DNA of 62,500 nt from Paenibacillus urinalis (GTDB taxonomy: Bacteria; Bacillota; Bacilli; Paenibacillales; Paenibacillaceae): assembly GCF_028747985.1 (NCBI RefSeq), contig NZ_CP118108.1:4742501-4805000 (forward strand). Reading direction: 5' to 3'. Of the stretch, positions 18,645-29,703 are shown in pieces (the stretch's first letter is position 1; each line of letters starts with the position of its first letter). A program made the position numbers and the translations under genes. Below the pieces are notes generated by a model. It searched no databases, was not told where the DNA came from, and worked only from the letters and a program-made list of their open reading frames with translations.

Positions 18645-18716
18645 TTCGTACACCTCCTATGACTTGCGTGAACAAGTATGAATCGAATCCTTTATACAAG
18701 GATCAATATACGTTCA

Positions 18717-19088
18717 TTAGATAACTTCTGGAGCCAAGGAAACGATCTTCATGTAGTCTTTTTCGCGAAGTTCGCGAGCAACTGGTCCGAAAATACGAGT
18801 TCCGCGTGGGCTTCTGTCTTCTTTAACAACAACCGCTGCATTCTCATCAAAACCAATGTAAGATCCGTCTTTACGACGAACAGAACGTTTCGTACGAACG
18901 ACTACCGCTCTTACTACATCACCTTTTTTGACAACGCCGCCTGGTGTTGCTTGTTTTACAGAACAAACGATCAGGTCTCCGATTTGTGCTGTACGACTAC
19001 GTCCCGTACCACCTAGTACGCGGATACACATCAGTTCCTTCGCACCAGAGTTGTCAGCTACAGCCAAACGTGTAAATGGTTGAATCAT
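18717..19088 (-). CDS. rplN: Ribosomal protein uL14
   Basis: A 123-residue protein at the subunit interface, starting [20 protein letters not shown], with [12 protein letters not shown] and the ending [16 protein letters not shown] [10 protein letters not shown]. It is one residue longer than B. subtilis L14 because of a small change in [10 protein letters not shown]. Confidence 0.97.
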   Translation of the reverse strand: MIQPFTRLAVADNSGAKELMCIRVLGGTGRSRTAQIGDLIVCSVKQATPGGVVKKGDVVRAVVVRTKRSVRRKDGSYIGFDENAAVVVKEDRSPRGTRIFGPVARELREKDYMKIVSLAPEVI

Positions 19089-19122
19089 CTTGTTTTCCTC
19101 CTTTCAGCAGAGCTGAATATCA

Positions 19123-19389
19123 TTAAATGATAACCGCTTTTTCTACGACTTCAACAAGTCTCCAGTTCTTGTCTTTCGACAAAGGACGAGTTTCCATGAT
19201 TTTAACAGTATCACCGATTTTCGCAGTGTTATTTTCATCATGTGCTTTGAACTTTTTCGTGTATTTGATGCGTTTATGGTACAAGTCATGTTTTTTGTAA
19301 GTTTCTACAGCAACCACGATTGTTTTGTCCATTTTGTCGCTAACCACTTTACCGATTTGCACTCGACGTGCGTTACGTTCTTCGCTCAT
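19123..19389 (-). CDS. rpsQ: Ribosomal protein uS17
   Basis: An 88-residue OB-fold small-subunit protein with the signature [18 protein letters not shown] and [10 protein letters not shown] near the start. Confidence 0.97.
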   Translation of the reverse strand: MSEERNARRVQIGKVVSDKMDKTIVVAVETYKKHDLYHKRIKYTKKFKAHDENNTAKIGDTVKIMETRPLSKDKNWRLVEVVEKAVII

Positions 19390-19440
19390 TGTTGGCCTCC
19401 TTCCTCAATTACAGACGGATGTTCCATCCGGTACTATTTA

Positions 19441-19638
19441 TTAGCTAATCCCAAGTTCTCTTTCACGAATGATCGTTTTAGCACGTGCAATTTCTTTACG
19501 TACGTCACGAATACGTGTCGGGTTATCAAGCTGACCGGTAGCGAGTTGAAAGCGGAGGTTAAAGAGTTCTTCTTTAAATCCGGCAATCTTTTGCTCAATT
19601 TCAGCAGTGGTTAGGTTGCGGAATTCACTAGCCTTCAT
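19441..19638 (-). CDS. rpmC: Ribosomal protein uL29
   Basis: A 65-residue two-helix protein at the tunnel exit, where trigger factor and SRP dock. Its first 11 bases overlap the end of rplP, so the two are probably translationally coupled. Confidence 0.96.
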   Translation of the reverse strand: MKASEFRNLTTAEIEQKIAGFKEELFNLRFQLATGQLDNPTRIRDVRKEIARAKTIIRERELGIS

Positions 19639-20062
19639 TTACTTCACCACCCAATTCTTCACGTTTCACGAACTTCGTCTTAATTGGCAGCTTGTGAGCA
19701 GCCAGACGCATTGCTTCGCGAGCTACTTCTTCAGATACACCAGAAAGTTCGAACATGATCTTTCCTGGTTTTACAACAGCAACCCATTTCTCAACGTTAC
19801 CTTTACCACTACCCATACGTACTTCGAGAGGCTTTTGAGTAATAGGTTTGTCTGGGAAGATTTTGATCCAAACTTTACCACCACGTTTGATGTAACGAGT
19901 CATCGCGATACGAGCAGCCTCGATCTGACGGTTCGTAATCCAAGATGGTTCAGTCGCTTGCAGACCGTACTCACCGAAGTTCAGTGTAGTTCCGCCCTTA
20001 GCTTGACCTTTCATGTGACCGCGTTGTTGCTTGCGGTGTTTTACGCGTTTTGGCACCAACAT
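19628..20062 (-). CDS. rplP: Ribosomal protein uL16
   Basis: A 144-residue late-assembly protein near the peptidyl-transferase centre. It starts [19 protein letters not shown] and has the motif [19 protein letters not shown]. It overlaps rpmC and follows rpsC by two bases. Confidence 0.97.
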   Translation of the reverse strand: MLVPKRVKHRKQQRGHMKGQAKGGTTLNFGEYGLQATEPSWITNRQIEAARIAMTRYIKRGGKVWIKIFPDKPITQKPLEVRMGSGKGNVEKWVAVVKPGKIMFELSGVSEEVAREAMRLAAHKLPIKTKFVKREELGGEVNEG

Positions 20063-20064
20063 GA

Positions 20065-20730
20065 TTAGTTGCCTCCTTCCTTAGCAGCTTGTTTCTTAGC
20101 CGTAGGAAGAACCTCTCCACGATAGATCCATACTTTTACGCCAAGACGGCCGTAAGTTGTATGAGCTTCCGCTGTACCATAATCGATGTCGGCACGAAGC
20201 GTGTGCAGTGGAACAGTTCCTTCACTGTAGCCTTCAGAACGTGCGATCTCAGCACCGCCAAGACGTCCGCCTACTTGTGTTTTGATACCTTTAGCACCTG
20301 AACGCATAGTTCTTTGAATCGCTTGTTTCAGAGCACGACGGAAAGAAACACGGCGTTCCAATTGTTGTGCAATGCTTTCAGCAACGAGAATTGCGTCAAG
20401 GTCTGGTTGTTTGATTTCAGAGATATTGATATGAACTTTCTTACCGCCTGCAATCTTCGTGATTTGACCACGGAGGATTTCAACTTCAGAACCACCTTTA
20501 CCGATAACCATTCCTGGTTTAGCAGTGTGGATCGTCACGTTGACACGGTTAGCCGCTCTCTCGATTTCGATACGAGATACTGCGGAGTCTTTCAATTTAT
20601 TTTTCAGGTATTCACGAATTTTTACGTCTTCCAGCAAAAGATCACCGAAATCTTTGCCTGCGTACCATTTGGATTCCCAATCACGGATTACGCCGATACG
20701 GAGTCCGACGGGATTTACCTTTTGTCCCAC
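20065..20730 (-). CDS. rpsC: Ribosomal protein uS3
   Basis: A 221-residue small-subunit head protein with a KH domain ([14 protein letters not shown]). The start is the GTG at 20728-20730 ([18 protein letters not shown]), seven bases after AAGGAGGG. The frame opens further upstream at 20814, but that part overlaps rplV and is not conserved. Confidence 0.97.
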   Translation of the reverse strand: MGQKVNPVGLRIGVIRDWESKWYAGKDFGDLLLEDVKIREYLKNKLKDSAVSRIEIERAANRVNVTIHTAKPGMVIGKGGSEVEILRGQITKIAGGKKVHINISEIKQPDLDAILVAESIAQQLERRVSFRRALKQAIQRTMRSGAKGIKTQVGGRLGGAEIARSEGYSEGTVPLHTLRADIDYGTAEAHTTYGRLGVKVWIYRGEVLPTAKKQAAKEGGN

Positions 20731-20743
20731 ACGTTTTCCCTCC

Positions 20744-21076
20744 TTATTTTTCAGATACCACCAAAGTGATGTGGCTAGTGCGTTTGTTGATCCGGCTTGC
20801 ACGTCCCATTGCACGAGGGCGGAAACGCTTCATTGTCGGACCTTGGTTTACGTAAGCTTGCGAGATAACCAGTTTGTTAACATCCAGGGAGTAGTTGTGC
20901 TCTGCGTTTGCGATAGCAGAGTTCAGCAATTTCTCAACAACTGGAGAAGCGGATTTTGGAGTGTGGCGCAGAATCGCGATCGCCTCGCCCACTTGCTTGC
21001 CGCGAATCAAGTCAACAACGAGTTGAACTTTACGAGGAGCAATCCGAATAAACTTGGCATGTGCTTTTGCTTCCAT
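20744..21076 (-). CDS. rplV: Ribosomal protein uL22
   Basis: A 110-residue protein lining the exit tunnel. It starts [20 protein letters not shown], and the tunnel hairpin [19 protein letters not shown] is intact, with no sign of macrolide-resistance insertions. Confidence 0.97.
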   Translation of the reverse strand: MEAKAHAKFIRIAPRKVQLVVDLIRGKQVGEAIAILRHTPKSASPVVEKLLNSAIANAEHNYSLDVNKLVISQAYVNQGPTMKRFRPRAMGRASRINKRTSHITLVVSEK

Positions 21077-21115
21077 TGTTTAACCTCCTCTCAAACATTA
21101 GCGCTTGATGATCAT

Positions 21116-21394
21116 TTATCTTCTAGTCTTCTTATCGTCTGCTGCATGGCCTTTATAAGTACGCGTAGGAGCGAACTCACCCAGCTTGTGTCCAACCATA
21201 TCTTCCGTTACATAAACAGGAACGTGTTTACGGCCGTCATACACACCAAACGTATGTCCAATGAATTGTGGGAAAATTGTAGAACGACGGGACCAAGTTT
21301 TGATCACCAGCTTTTTGCCAGCTTCGTTCATGTCTTCTACTTTTTTCAACAGGTAGCCATCTACGAATGGCCCTTTTTTAAGACTGCGACTCAT
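21116..21394 (-). CDS. rpsS: Ribosomal protein uS19
   Basis: A 92-residue small-subunit head protein starting [19 protein letters not shown], with the conserved [19 protein letters not shown]. It sits between rplB and rplV. Confidence 0.97.
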   Translation of the reverse strand: MSRSLKKGPFVDGYLLKKVEDMNEAGKKLVIKTWSRRSTIFPQFIGHTFGVYDGRKHVPVYVTEDMVGHKLGEFAPTRTYKGHAADDKKTRR

Positions 21395-21472
21395 GTGTAA
21401 ATCCTCCCTTCATCCAATGTTCTCGTTCATTCACGATCGCTCGCGCGAAGTTATGCACAGGTTAATTGTGTA

Positions 21473-22303
21473 TTACTTCGTGCGGCGGCGAACGATGTAT
21501 TTGTCAGAAGCTTTGTTTTTCTTACGCGTTTTGTAACCAAGAGTTGGTTTACCCCATGGAGACATTGGCGATTTACGTCCGATTGGAGCGCGGCCTTCAC
21601 CACCACCGTGAGGGTGATCGTTAGGGTTCATTACTACCCCGCGAACTTCAGGACGTTGTCCGAGCCAGCGGCTACGGCCTGCTTTACCGATTTTAACAAG
21701 TTCGTGATCTTCGTTACCAACAGATCCGATTGTTGCACGGCAAGTTTTAAGGATACGGCGTACTTCACCGGAAGAAAGACGTACTGTTACATATTTCTCT
21801 TCTTTACCAAGAAGTTGAGCTTCAGTACCAGCTGCGCGAACCAATTGTCCACCTTTACCTGGTTGAAGTTCGATGTTGTGGATAACGGTACCTACTGGAA
21901 TGTTCTCAAGTGGCAGTGCGTTACCTGTTTTGATGTCGGAGCTAGGTCCAGACTCGATTTGATCCCCTACTTTAAGTCCTTTAGGAGCGATGATGTAACG
22001 TTTCTCACCATCTGCATAATGGATCAGAGCGATGTTGGAAGTACGGTTCGGGTCATACTCGATTGTAGCAACGCGGCCCGGTATTCCATCTTTAGTACGT
22101 TTAAAGTCAATAATACGGTATTTACGTTTGTGTCCGCCGCCATGGTGACGAACCGTAATTTTACCTTGGTTGTTACGGCCAGCTGTTTTGCTCAGTGGAG
22201 CAAGCAGCGATTTCTCTGGCTGGTTTGTTGTGATCTCTTCAAAAGTAGACACAGACATGTTACGTCTAGCCGGAGACGTCGGTTTGTACTTTTTGATTGG
22301 CAC
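21473..22303 (-). CDS. rplB: Ribosomal protein uL2
   Basis: A 276-residue protein needed for subunit joining and peptidyl transfer. The C-terminal loop [19 protein letters not shown] carries the conserved His in [11 protein letters not shown]. It starts [18 protein letters not shown]. Confidence 0.97.
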   Translation of the reverse strand: MPIKKYKPTSPARRNMSVSTFEEITTNQPEKSLLAPLSKTAGRNNQGKITVRHHGGGHKRKYRIIDFKRTKDGIPGRVATIEYDPNRTSNIALIHYADGEKRYIIAPKGLKVGDQIESGPSSDIKTGNALPLENIPVGTVIHNIELQPGKGGQLVRAAGTEAQLLGKEEKYVTVRLSSGEVRRILKTCRATIGSVGNEDHELVKIGKAGRSRWLGQRPEVRGVVMNPNDHPHGGGEGRAPIGRKSPMSPWGKPTLGYKTRKKNKASDKYIVRRRTK

Positions 22304-22331
22304 TGATTTTCCCTCCTTACTTTACAGTTTC

Positions 22332-22625
22332 TTATTGTACCGATTCAAAGAACTCAAGAGCTTTGCTGTCTGGAGTCAAAGTTACGAATGCTTTTTTCCA
22401 CTCAGGAGTGTATCCAGAGTAGCGTCCGTAGCGTTTCAACTTACCAGGTACGCGAAGAGTGTTCACGTTTTTCACTTTAACGTTGAAGATTTCTTCAACA
22501 GCAGCTTTGATTTCGGTTTTGTTCGCACGAATATCGACTTCAAATACATATTTCAAGTCGGCCATCATATCAGCTGTACGTTCAGTAATCACCGGACGTT
22601 TAATAATGTCACGAGGATTCTTCAT
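22332..22625 (-). CDS. rplW: Ribosomal protein uL23
   Basis: A 97-residue protein at the tunnel exit, starting [20 protein letters not shown]. Its ATG overlaps the rplD stop (TAATG), so it is translationally coupled. Confidence 0.97.
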   Translation of the reverse strand: MKNPRDIIKRPVITERTADMMADLKYVFEVDIRANKTEIKAAVEEIFNVKVKNVNTLRVPGKLKRYGRYSGYTPEWKKAFVTLTPDSKALEFFESVQ

Positions 22626-23248
22626 TACGCGAGCACCTCCTCTACCTTCTGAACTGCTTCTTTCGTAATGATCAGTTTGTCGTACGTAAGTACGTCAAGA
22701 ACATTAATGCCGTCAGCCGCTACAAATTTCACACCAGGAATATTTCTTGCGGAAAGAGCAACATTATCATCATAGCCTGGAGCAACGATCAAAGCTTTGC
22801 GATCTACTTTGAGGTTATTCAAAATAGCTGCAAATTCTTTAGTTTTCGGTGCATTCAGAGCAAGAGCATCCAGAACGATAATTTCGTTATCAATCACTTT
22901 GGAAGACAAAGCGGATTTAATCGCCAGACGACGAACTTTCTTAGGCAGTTTGAACGCGTAGCTGCGTGGTGTTGGACCAAATACAGTACCGCCGCCTACC
23001 CATTGTGGTGCACGGATCGAACCTTGACGAGCGCGTCCAGTACCTTTTTGTTTCCAAGGCTTACGTCCGCCGCCGCGTACTTCAGAACGTCCTTTTACTT
23101 TGTGTGTACCTTGACGCAGGGAAGCGCGTTGCATAACAACAGCATCGTGAAGTACATGAGTGTTCGGCTCAATTCCGAATACTGCATCGTTCAGTTCAAC
23201 TTCTCCTACTTGGCTACCACTGACATTAAAAAGTGCTACTTTTGGCAT
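22625..23248 (-). CDS. rplD: Ribosomal protein uL4
   Basis: A 207-residue protein. A globular domain is joined to the extended loop [19 protein letters not shown] that reaches the exit tunnel. In proteobacteria L4 represses its own S10 operon; such control is not established in Bacillota. Confidence 0.97.
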   Translation of the reverse strand: MPKVALFNVSGSQVGEVELNDAVFGIEPNTHVLHDAVVMQRASLRQGTHKVKGRSEVRGGGRKPWKQKGTGRARQGSIRAPQWVGGGTVFGPTPRSYAFKLPKKVRRLAIKSALSSKVIDNEIIVLDALALNAPKTKEFAAILNNLKVDRKALIVAPGYDDNVALSARNIPGVKFVAADGINVLDVLTYDKLIITKEAVQKVEEVLA

Positions 23249-23274
23249 TTTGTGTTCCTCCTTTCTTTAGGTGA

Positions 23275-23898
23275 TTATTTCTTCACCGATTCTTTGATTT
23301 TAACGAAGCTGTTTTTCGGCCCTGGAATAGAACCTTTAACAAGCAATACGTTACGCTCAGCGTCTACTTTAATAACTTCAAGACGTTGAATTGTGATTGT
23401 TTCATGACCCATATGTCCTGGAAGGTGTTTACCTTTAGGAACGCGGTTCGCTTGGATGGAACCCATGGAACCAGGGCCTCTATGATAACGGGAACCGTGA
23501 GACATAGGTCCAGTGCTTTGTCCCCAACGTTTGATAACGCCGGCAAAACCTTTACCTTTGGAGATTCCTGTTACGTCAACAAATTCGCCTTCAGCGAAGA
23601 TGTCTGCTTTAATTTCTTGGCCAACCTCGAATCCCGCAAGATCAACACCGCGGAGTTCGCGAACGTAGCGCTTAGGAGCTGTATTAGCTTTTTTCGCATG
23701 TCCTGTTTCAGGTTTGTTAGCATTTTTTTCTTTCTTATCGGCATAACCTAGTTGAACCGCTTCATAGCCGTCGTTCTCAAGGTCTTTCTTTTGCAAGACA
23801 ACAGATGGACCTGCTTCAATAACTGTAACAGGGATTACGTTACCTTCTGGAGTAAACACTTGCGTCATGCCTAGTTTTTTACCTAAGATACCTTTCAT
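23275..23898 (-). CDS. rplC: Ribosomal protein uL3
   Basis: A 207-residue assembly-initiating protein. It starts [19 protein letters not shown], and a central loop ([14 protein letters not shown]) reaches the peptidyl-transferase centre. Confidence 0.97.
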   Translation of the reverse strand: MKGILGKKLGMTQVFTPEGNVIPVTVIEAGPSVVLQKKDLENDGYEAVQLGYADKKEKNANKPETGHAKKANTAPKRYVRELRGVDLAGFEVGQEIKADIFAEGEFVDVTGISKGKGFAGVIKRWGQSTGPMSHGSRYHRGPGSMGSIQANRVPKGKHLPGHMGHETITIQRLEVIKVDAERNVLLVKGSIPGPKNSFVKIKESVKK

Positions 23899-23936
23899 GT
23901 TGACACCTCTTTTCCTTCCATTAATACATTACTAAA

Positions 23937-24353
<417 letters not shown>

Positions 24354-24383
24354 TCATCGCAACGTCACAGAACAACATTCATT

Positions 24384-24412
24384 ATTATATAGAAAACCTA
24401 GGCGTAATGCAA
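24384..24412 (-). promoter_or_regulatory. Promoter of the S10-spc-alpha cluster
   Basis: On the minus strand, TTGCAT (24407-24412), 17 bases and a perfect TATAAT (24384-24389) lie about 140 bases before rpsJ. Confidence 0.8.
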
Positions 24413-24560
24413 GCTTTTATATAAAAAAGATTGATAAAATTCTGAATCGACTTCAGCTCTTTATTTTTCTCGAATGCACTTCCCGAATCGCAACTCGTAC
24501 CATTATATATGATGAGGCTATAAAAAGCCAAAGGTAATTTATGAAAAGAACCTTATATAG

Positions 24561-24596
24561 AAAAAGGATCTCGGCGATTAACGCCAAGATCCTTTT
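24561..24596 (-). terminator. Terminator of tuf
   Basis: On the minus strand, GGATCTTGGCG pairs with CGCCGAGATCC (one G-U) across a four-base loop, followed by five T. It ends the rpsL-rpsG-fusA-tuf transcript before the S10 promoter. Within the 24246-24664 gap the stretch 24413-24560 shows nothing else clear. Confidence 0.85.
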
Positions 24597-24664
24597 GTTC
24601 GTTCCGATACAATGTTGCTCGTTACAGTACAATGTTGCTTTATATCATTCGGCTTGCAGCCAAA

Positions 24665-25855
24665 TTATTTAATGATTGTTGCTACCGCACCAGCACCTAC
24701 TGTACGTCCACCTTCACGAATAGAGAACTTAGTTCCTTCTTCGATAGCGATTGGAGCGATCAGGGATACTGTTACTTCGATGTTGTCGCCAGGCATAACC
24801 ATTTCAGTACCTTCTGGCAGGTTGATGATACCAGTTACGTCAGTTGTACGGAAGTAGAACTGAGGACGGTATCCAGTGAAGAAAGGCTTATGACGGCCAC
24901 CTTCTTCTTTAGTCAAAACGTATACTTGAGCAGTGAACTCAGTATGTGGTTTAACTGAACCTGGTTTGGAAAGAACTTGTCCACGCTCGATTTGAGCACG
25001 GTCTACACCACGAAGCAATGCTCCGATGTTGTCACCAGCTTGAGCAGAATCCAAGAGTTTACGGAACATTTCAACGCCCGTTACTACGGATTTTCTGGAC
25101 TCTTCAGCGATACCAACGATTTCGATTTCATCGCCGACTTTAACAGTACCGCGCTCGATACGTCCAGTTGCAACTGTACCACGACCAGTGATGGAGAATA
25201 CGTCCTCAACAGGCATCAAGAATGGTCTGTCAGTGTCGCGCTCAGGAGTTGGGATGTAAGTGTCGATCTCTTTGAACATCTCAACGATTTTTTGAGCCCA
25301 CTCGCCATCTGGGTTTTGAAGAGCTTCACGAGCAGATCCACGAGTGATTGGAGTGTCATCACCTGGGAAGTCGTACTCGCTAAGAAGGTCGCGAACTTCC
25401 ATTTCTACGAGTTCAAGAAGTTCTTCGTCTTCTACCATATCGCATTTGTTCAAGAACACTACGATGTAAGGTACGCCTACTTGGCGGGACAGAAGGATGT
25501 GCTCACGAGTTTGTGGCATAGGACCGTCAGCTGCGGATACAACCAGGATCGCTCCGTCCATTTGTGCAGCACCAGTGATCATGTTTTTAACATAGTCGGC
25601 GTGACCTGGGCAGTCAACGTGTGCATAGTGACGTGCATCAGTTTCGTACTCTACGTGTGCAGTAGAGATAGTGATACCGCGCTCGCGCTCTTCTGGAGCT
25701 TTGTCGATTTGATCGAATGCAACTGCTGCACCGCCGTAAGTTTTGGACAATACAGTAGTGATTGCTGCAGTCAATGTTGTTTTACCATGGTCAACGTGAC
25801 CGATAGTACCAATGTTAACGTGTGGTTTATTACGTTCGAATTTAGCCTTTGCCAT
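24665..25855 (-). CDS. tuf: Elongation factor Tu
   Basis: A 396-residue GTPase that delivers aminoacyl-tRNA. It has [10 protein letters not shown] (P-loop, about residues 18-27), DCPGHADY (G3) and NKCDM (G4), followed by two beta-barrel domains. It is the last gene of the str operon. Confidence 0.98.
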   Translation of the reverse strand: MAKAKFERNKPHVNIGTIGHVDHGKTTLTAAITTVLSKTYGGAAVAFDQIDKAPEERERGITISTAHVEYETDARHYAHVDCPGHADYVKNMITGAAQMDGAILVVSAADGPMPQTREHILLSRQVGVPYIVVFLNKCDMVEDEELLELVEMEVRDLLSEYDFPGDDTPITRGSAREALQNPDGEWAQKIVEMFKEIDTYIPTPERDTDRPFLMPVEDVFSITGRGTVATGRIERGTVKVGDEIEIVGIAEESRKSVVTGVEMFRKLLDSAQAGDNIGALLRGVDRAQIERGQVLSKPGSVKPHTEFTAQVYVLTKEEGGRHKPFFTGYRPQFYFRTTDVTGIINLPEGTEMVMPGDNIEVTVSLIAPIAIEEGTKFSIREGGRTVGAGAVATIIK

Positions 25856-25906
25856 TTGAACGTGGCCTCCTTAAAGTGGTTTATATTATATGTTGGCACT
25901 GTGTGT

Positions 25907-25943
25907 ACAGCACCATAAGAGTCATTAAACCTTATGACGCTGT
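25907..25943 (-). promoter_or_regulatory. Hairpin in the fusA-tuf spacer
   Basis: On the minus-strand RNA, ACAGC-GU-CAUAA pairs with UUAUG-GU-GCUGU. The two GU steps can form tandem wobble pairs, giving a continuous 12-bp helix with a 13-base loop. It starts about 20 bases after the fusA stop, and there is no U-run. It may adjust tuf expression or mRNA stability. Confidence 0.5.
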
Positions 25944-25962
25944 GTACATCAGTGAGTATAAC

Positions 25963-28038
25963 TTATTCTCCCTTAACTTTGGACACGATTTCTTCGGAGA
26001 TTGTTCTTGGAACTTCTTCGTAGTGAGAAAGTTCCATGGAGAACACCCCGCGTCCTTGTGTACCAGAACGGAGAGTTGTGGAATATCCAAACATTTCAGA
26101 GAGAGGTACCTTAGCACGAATGATTTGCGTACCCCCACGGGAATCCATACCTTCGATTCTACCGCGACGGGAGTTCAGCATACCCATTACGTCACCCATG
26201 TACTCTTCTGGAACAGTTACTTCCACTTTCATGATTGGCTCAAGCAGGACAGCTTTACACTTGTCTTTAGCTGCTTTAAGAGCCATCGATCCGGCAATTT
26301 TAAACGCCATCTCGTTGGAATCGACATCATGGTATGAACCGTCTACGATTGTAGCTTTAACGTCTACAAGTGGGAATCCTGCAAGGACACCATTTTTCAT
26401 AGCTTCTTCAATACCTTGTTGAGCAGGACCAACGTATTCACGTGGTACAGATCCACCCACAATTTTGCTGTCGAATTGGTTACCGCTACCCGCTTCAAGC
26501 GGTTCGAATTCAACCCATACGTGTCCATATTGACCGCGGCCACCGGACTGACGTACAAATTTACCTTCAACGCGCGCTGCTTGACGGAATGTTTCACGGT
26601 AAGCAACCTGTGGTTGACCAATGTTTGTGTCCACTTTGAACTCACGACGCATACGGTCGATGATGATATCAAGGTGAAGCTCACCCATACCAGCCAAGAT
26701 TGTTTGACCTGTTTCTTCATCAGTATGAGCACGAAGAGTTGGATCCTCCTCAGTCAATTTACCGAGAGCAACAGACATTTTGTCTTGGTCAGCTTTGGTT
26801 TTTGGTTCAACCGCGATTTGAATAACCGGATCAGGGAAGTTCATAGACTCCAGAATGACCGGATTCTTCTCATCACATAGTGTATCACCTGTACCTGTAT
26901 CTTTCAAACCAACAGCAGATGCGATATCACCAGCATAAACTTCAGTGATTTCTTGACGGCTGTTTGCGTGCATTTGAAGAATACGTCCGATACGTTCACG
27001 TTTTCCTTTAGTTGCATTCAATACGTAAGATCCAGATGTAAGAACACCGGAGTATACGCGGAAGAACGTCAATTTACCTACATAAGGATCCGTCATAATC
27101 TTGAACGCAAGTGCCGAGAACGGCTCTTCGTCAGAAGATTTACGAATCGCTTCAGTTCCATCTTCCAAAGTACCTTTGATGTCAGGAACATCAATAGGAG
27201 CTGGCAGATAGTCCAGAACCGCATCCAGCATCAGCTGAACACCTTTGTTACGGTAAGAAGATCCACAGATAACTGGGAAGATTTTAACTTCTACTACACC
27301 TTTACGAAGAGCGGATTTGATCTCATCAACAGTGAGTTCTTCGCCTTCTAGGTATTTCATAGTCAGATCTTCATCAAGCTCTGCTACTTTCTCGATCAGT
27401 TCCATACGAAGCTCTTCAACTTGATCTGCATAGTCTGCAGGAATTGCAGTTTCTTCGATGTCTTTACCAAGATCGTCTTTGTACATATATGCTTTTTGCT
27501 CAACGATATCAATGATACCGATGAAATCATTCTCAGCACCGATAGGAAGCTGGATAGCAACAGCATTTGCTTGAAGACGTTCGCGCATATCCTTAACAAC
27601 GTTAAGGTAGTCTGCACCGATGATATCCATTTTGTTTACATATGCGATACGAGGAACGCCGTAACGGTCAGCCTGTCTCCATACAGTTTCAGACTGAGGC
27701 TCAACGCCTTCTTTCGCACTGAAAACACCTACTGCTCCGTCCAATACACGAAGGGAACGTTCAACTTCAACTGTGAAGTCAACGTGTCCCGGGGTATCGA
27801 TGATATTAACGCGGTGACCTTTCCATTGAGCGGTCGTAGCAGCGGAAGTAATCGTGATCCCGCGCTCCTGTTCCTGCTCCATCCAGTCCATAGTCGCAGC
27901 ACCCTCGTGAACTTCCCCGATTTTGTGCGTACGGCCTGTGTAGAACAAGATCCGCTCAGTGGTAGTAGTTTTACCGGCGTCAATATGCGCCATGATCCCG
28001 ATGTTACGTGTATTTTTCAAGGAGAACTCTCTTGCCAT
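25963..28038 (-). CDS. fusA: Elongation factor G
   Basis: A 691-residue translocation GTPase. It has [14 protein letters not shown] (P-loop, from about residue 16), DTPGHVDF and NKMDI, then domains II-V with the conserved [14 protein letters not shown] of domain IV. It follows rpsG by 50 bases. Confidence 0.98.
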   Translation of the reverse strand: MAREFSLKNTRNIGIMAHIDAGKTTTTERILFYTGRTHKIGEVHEGAATMDWMEQEQERGITITSAATTAQWKGHRVNIIDTPGHVDFTVEVERSLRVLDGAVGVFSAKEGVEPQSETVWRQADRYGVPRIAYVNKMDIIGADYLNVVKDMRERLQANAVAIQLPIGAENDFIGIIDIVEQKAYMYKDDLGKDIEETAIPADYADQVEELRMELIEKVAELDEDLTMKYLEGEELTVDEIKSALRKGVVEVKIFPVICGSSYRNKGVQLMLDAVLDYLPAPIDVPDIKGTLEDGTEAIRKSSDEEPFSALAFKIMTDPYVGKLTFFRVYSGVLTSGSYVLNATKGKRERIGRILQMHANSRQEITEVYAGDIASAVGLKDTGTGDTLCDEKNPVILESMNFPDPVIQIAVEPKTKADQDKMSVALGKLTEEDPTLRAHTDEETGQTILAGMGELHLDIIIDRMRREFKVDTNIGQPQVAYRETFRQAARVEGKFVRQSGGRGQYGHVWVEFEPLEAGSGNQFDSKIVGGSVPREYVGPAQQGIEEAMKNGVLAGFPLVDVKATIVDGSYHDVDSNEMAFKIAGSMALKAAKDKCKAVLLEPIMKVEVTVPEEYMGDVMGMLNSRRGRIEGMDSRGGTQIIRAKVPLSEMFGYSTTLRSGTQGRGVFSMELSHYEEVPRTISEEIVSKVKGE

Positions 28039-28088
28039 GACATGGGTCTCCCTTCAAAATGAAGTTATATTTTAAAGACTGATAAATC

Positions 28089-28559
28089 CTACCAACGGTA
28101 GTGAGCAAACGCTTTGTTCGCTTCAGCCATCTTGTGTGTGTCTTCACGTTTCTTAACGGAAGCACCAGTGTTGTTGGAAGCGTCGATAATCTCAGCTGCC
28201 AAACGCTCTTCCATTGTTTTCTCACCGCGGCTGCGGGAGTAGTTTACGAGCCAACGTAGACCAAGGGAAGTACGTCTTTCCGGTTTAACCTCGATAGGTA
28301 CTTGGTAGTTAGCACCGCCGACACGACGAGCTTTAACTTCCAGAACCGGCATAATATTTTTGATAGCTGCTTCAAAAACTTCCATAGGATCTTTACCAGT
28401 ACGTTCTTGAATCAAGTTGAACGCATTGTAAAGAATGCTTTGAGCAACACCACGTTTTCCATCAAGCATGATGCGGTTGATCAGACGAGTAACAAGTTTG
28501 CTGTTGTACACCGGATCAGGCAACACGTCTCTTTTGGTAACTGGACCTTTGCGTGGCAT
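28089..28559 (-). CDS. rpsG: Ribosomal protein uS7
   Basis: A 156-residue small-subunit head protein and assembly initiator. The start is [20 protein letters not shown] at 28557-28559; an upstream in-frame ATG (28580) overlaps the AAGGGGGAT ribosome-binding site region and is not used. Confidence 0.97.
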   Translation of the reverse strand: MPRKGPVTKRDVLPDPVYNSKLVTRLINRIMLDGKRGVAQSILYNAFNLIQERTGKDPMEVFEAAIKNIMPVLEVKARRVGGANYQVPIEVKPERRTSLGLRWLVNYSRSRGEKTMEERLAAEIIDASNNTGASVKKREDTHKMAEANKAFAHYRW

Positions 28560-28669
28560 GGATATCCCCCTTTCTTGCATGTTTATTATTCTTAATTTGT
28601 TGTTGTTGTTCTGTAACCGAAGCGCTAACTCGCAAACGGCTTACTGACTGTAAAATCAATGTGTTGATC

Positions 28670-29092
28670 TTACGCTTTTTTAGCTTTAGGGCGTTTCGCA
28701 CCATACTTGGAGCGAGCTTGCATACGGTTGTTAACACCTGCAGTATCAAGCGCACCACGAACGATATGGTAACGTACACCCGGAAGGTCTTTAACCCGAC
28801 CACCACGGATCAGAACGACACTGTGCTCTTGCAAGTTGTGTCCGATACCTGGGATGTAAGCAGTAACCTCGATACGGTTAGTCAAACGTACACGGGCATA
28901 TTTACGAAGCGCGGAGTTCGGTTTCTTCGGAGTCATAGTACCTACACGAGTACAAACACCACGTTTTTGCGGAGCACTGATATCAGTAGACTCACGTTTC
29001 AGGGCATTGAAGCCTTTTTGCAACGCAGGAGATTTGGATTTGTAGATCTTTGCTTGACGTCCTTTACGAACGAGCTGATTAATTGTTGGCAT
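28670..29092 (-). CDS. rpsL: Ribosomal protein uS12
   Basis: A 140-residue decoding-centre protein, [20 protein letters not shown]. The streptomycin-relevant loops [11 protein letters not shown] and [14 protein letters not shown] are wild-type in pattern. It is followed by rpsG. Confidence 0.98.
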   Translation of the reverse strand: MPTINQLVRKGRQAKIYKSKSPALQKGFNALKRESTDISAPQKRGVCTRVGTMTPKKPNSALRKYARVRLTNRIEVTAYIPGIGHNLQEHSVVLIRGGRVKDLPGVRYHIVRGALDTAGVNNRMQARSKYGAKRPKAKKA

Positions 29093-29185
29093 GTTGCCAC
29101 CCCCTTCCTAGATTCGTCATTCTATTTATAAACCTCAATTCTTAAGTCCACAGACCCAGGCGGTTCATAAAAGAACAAATGAAAA

Positions 29186-29226
29186 GTTTTTGCCGTTTAG
29201 GAAGCTCTTGCATTCCAGACAAAAAC
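29186..29226 (-). promoter_or_regulatory. Hairpin in the ybxF-rpsL spacer
   Basis: GTTTTTG (29186-29192) pairs with CAAAAAC (29220-29226) around an inner GGAA/TTCC stem. Located in the 146-base spacer before rpsL, with no clean T-run after it on the minus strand. Possible leader structure of rpsL or weak attenuator. Confidence 0.4.
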
Positions 29227-29238
29227 ATCTTCTTATAC

Positions 29239-29490
29239 CTATTGTTTCAATACAGCTACCATAGCCGCTCCCACTTCAATTCCGCAAGCCTTGCCGAGCT
29301 GCTCCATCGTATCGACTATGTTCAGCTTCACTTGATGCTTCTCACATAGCGACTTGATCTTAGAAGTGATTCGCATATCAGCATCCTGAGCTACATAAAC
29401 TTCAGCAGCCAGACCTGATTCAACCATCTTCATGGTTTGCTTGGTACCGATCTTGACATGAGCATCCTGCAAAAAGTTGTCATTCGACAT
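29239..29490 (-). CDS. L7Ae-family K-turn RNA-binding protein (YbxF-like)
   Basis: An 83-residue L7Ae/L30e-fold protein. ALID-type features are seen in MVESGLAAEVYVAQDADMRI and the C-terminal GKACGIEVGAAMVAVL. The B. subtilis homologue YbxF lies at the same place between rpoC and rpsL and binds K-turn RNA; its cellular role is unclear. The start ATG has a GGAGG-like site. Confidence 0.9.
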   Translation of the reverse strand: MSNDNFLQDAHVKIGTKQTMKMVESGLAAEVYVAQDADMRITSKIKSLCEKHQVKLNIVDTMEQLGKACGIEVGAAMVAVLKQ

Positions 29491-29545
29491 TTATCAATAC
29501 CTCCGAGAAGACATGATAACATGCGGCTACTCACGCACCTTTGCT

Positions 29546-29575
29546 ATATTAGCATTACTACACATTTGTTGTCAA
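29546..29575 (-). promoter_or_regulatory. Promoter of ybxF-rpsL-rpsG-fusA-tuf
   Basis: On the minus strand, a perfect TTGACA (29570-29575), an 18-base spacer and TAATAT (29546-29551) lie about 60 bases before the L7Ae-like gene. Confidence 0.75.
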
Positions 29576-29609
29576 GAGATTCAATCAAACTCTAAACATT
29601 AAGATTGCC

Positions 29610-29645
29610 ATATCAGGAGGAAGCTTGTAACTTCTCTCCTGATAT
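29610..29645 (-). promoter_or_regulatory. Strong hairpin downstream of rpoC
   Basis: ATATCAGGAG-GAAG (29610-29623) pairs with CTTC-T-CTCCTGATAT (29631-29645), about 14 pairs with one bulge and a seven-base loop. It lies about 59 bases after the rpoC stop and has no T-run on either strand, so it is not a classical terminator. It may stabilise the rpoBC mRNA 3' end or be a processing site. Confidence 0.55.
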
Positions 29646-29703
29646 ACAATCTGGTACGTGTTTACCAATCAGATTCGCCTGTTACAGACAAATTTGAGCT
29701 ATA

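Noticed and set aside
18642..18653. GTG as the start of rplX (same pattern at rplK and rplJ)
   Set aside because: The GTG is part of the AGGAGGTG ribosome-binding site; the following ATG or TTG gives the conserved N-terminus.
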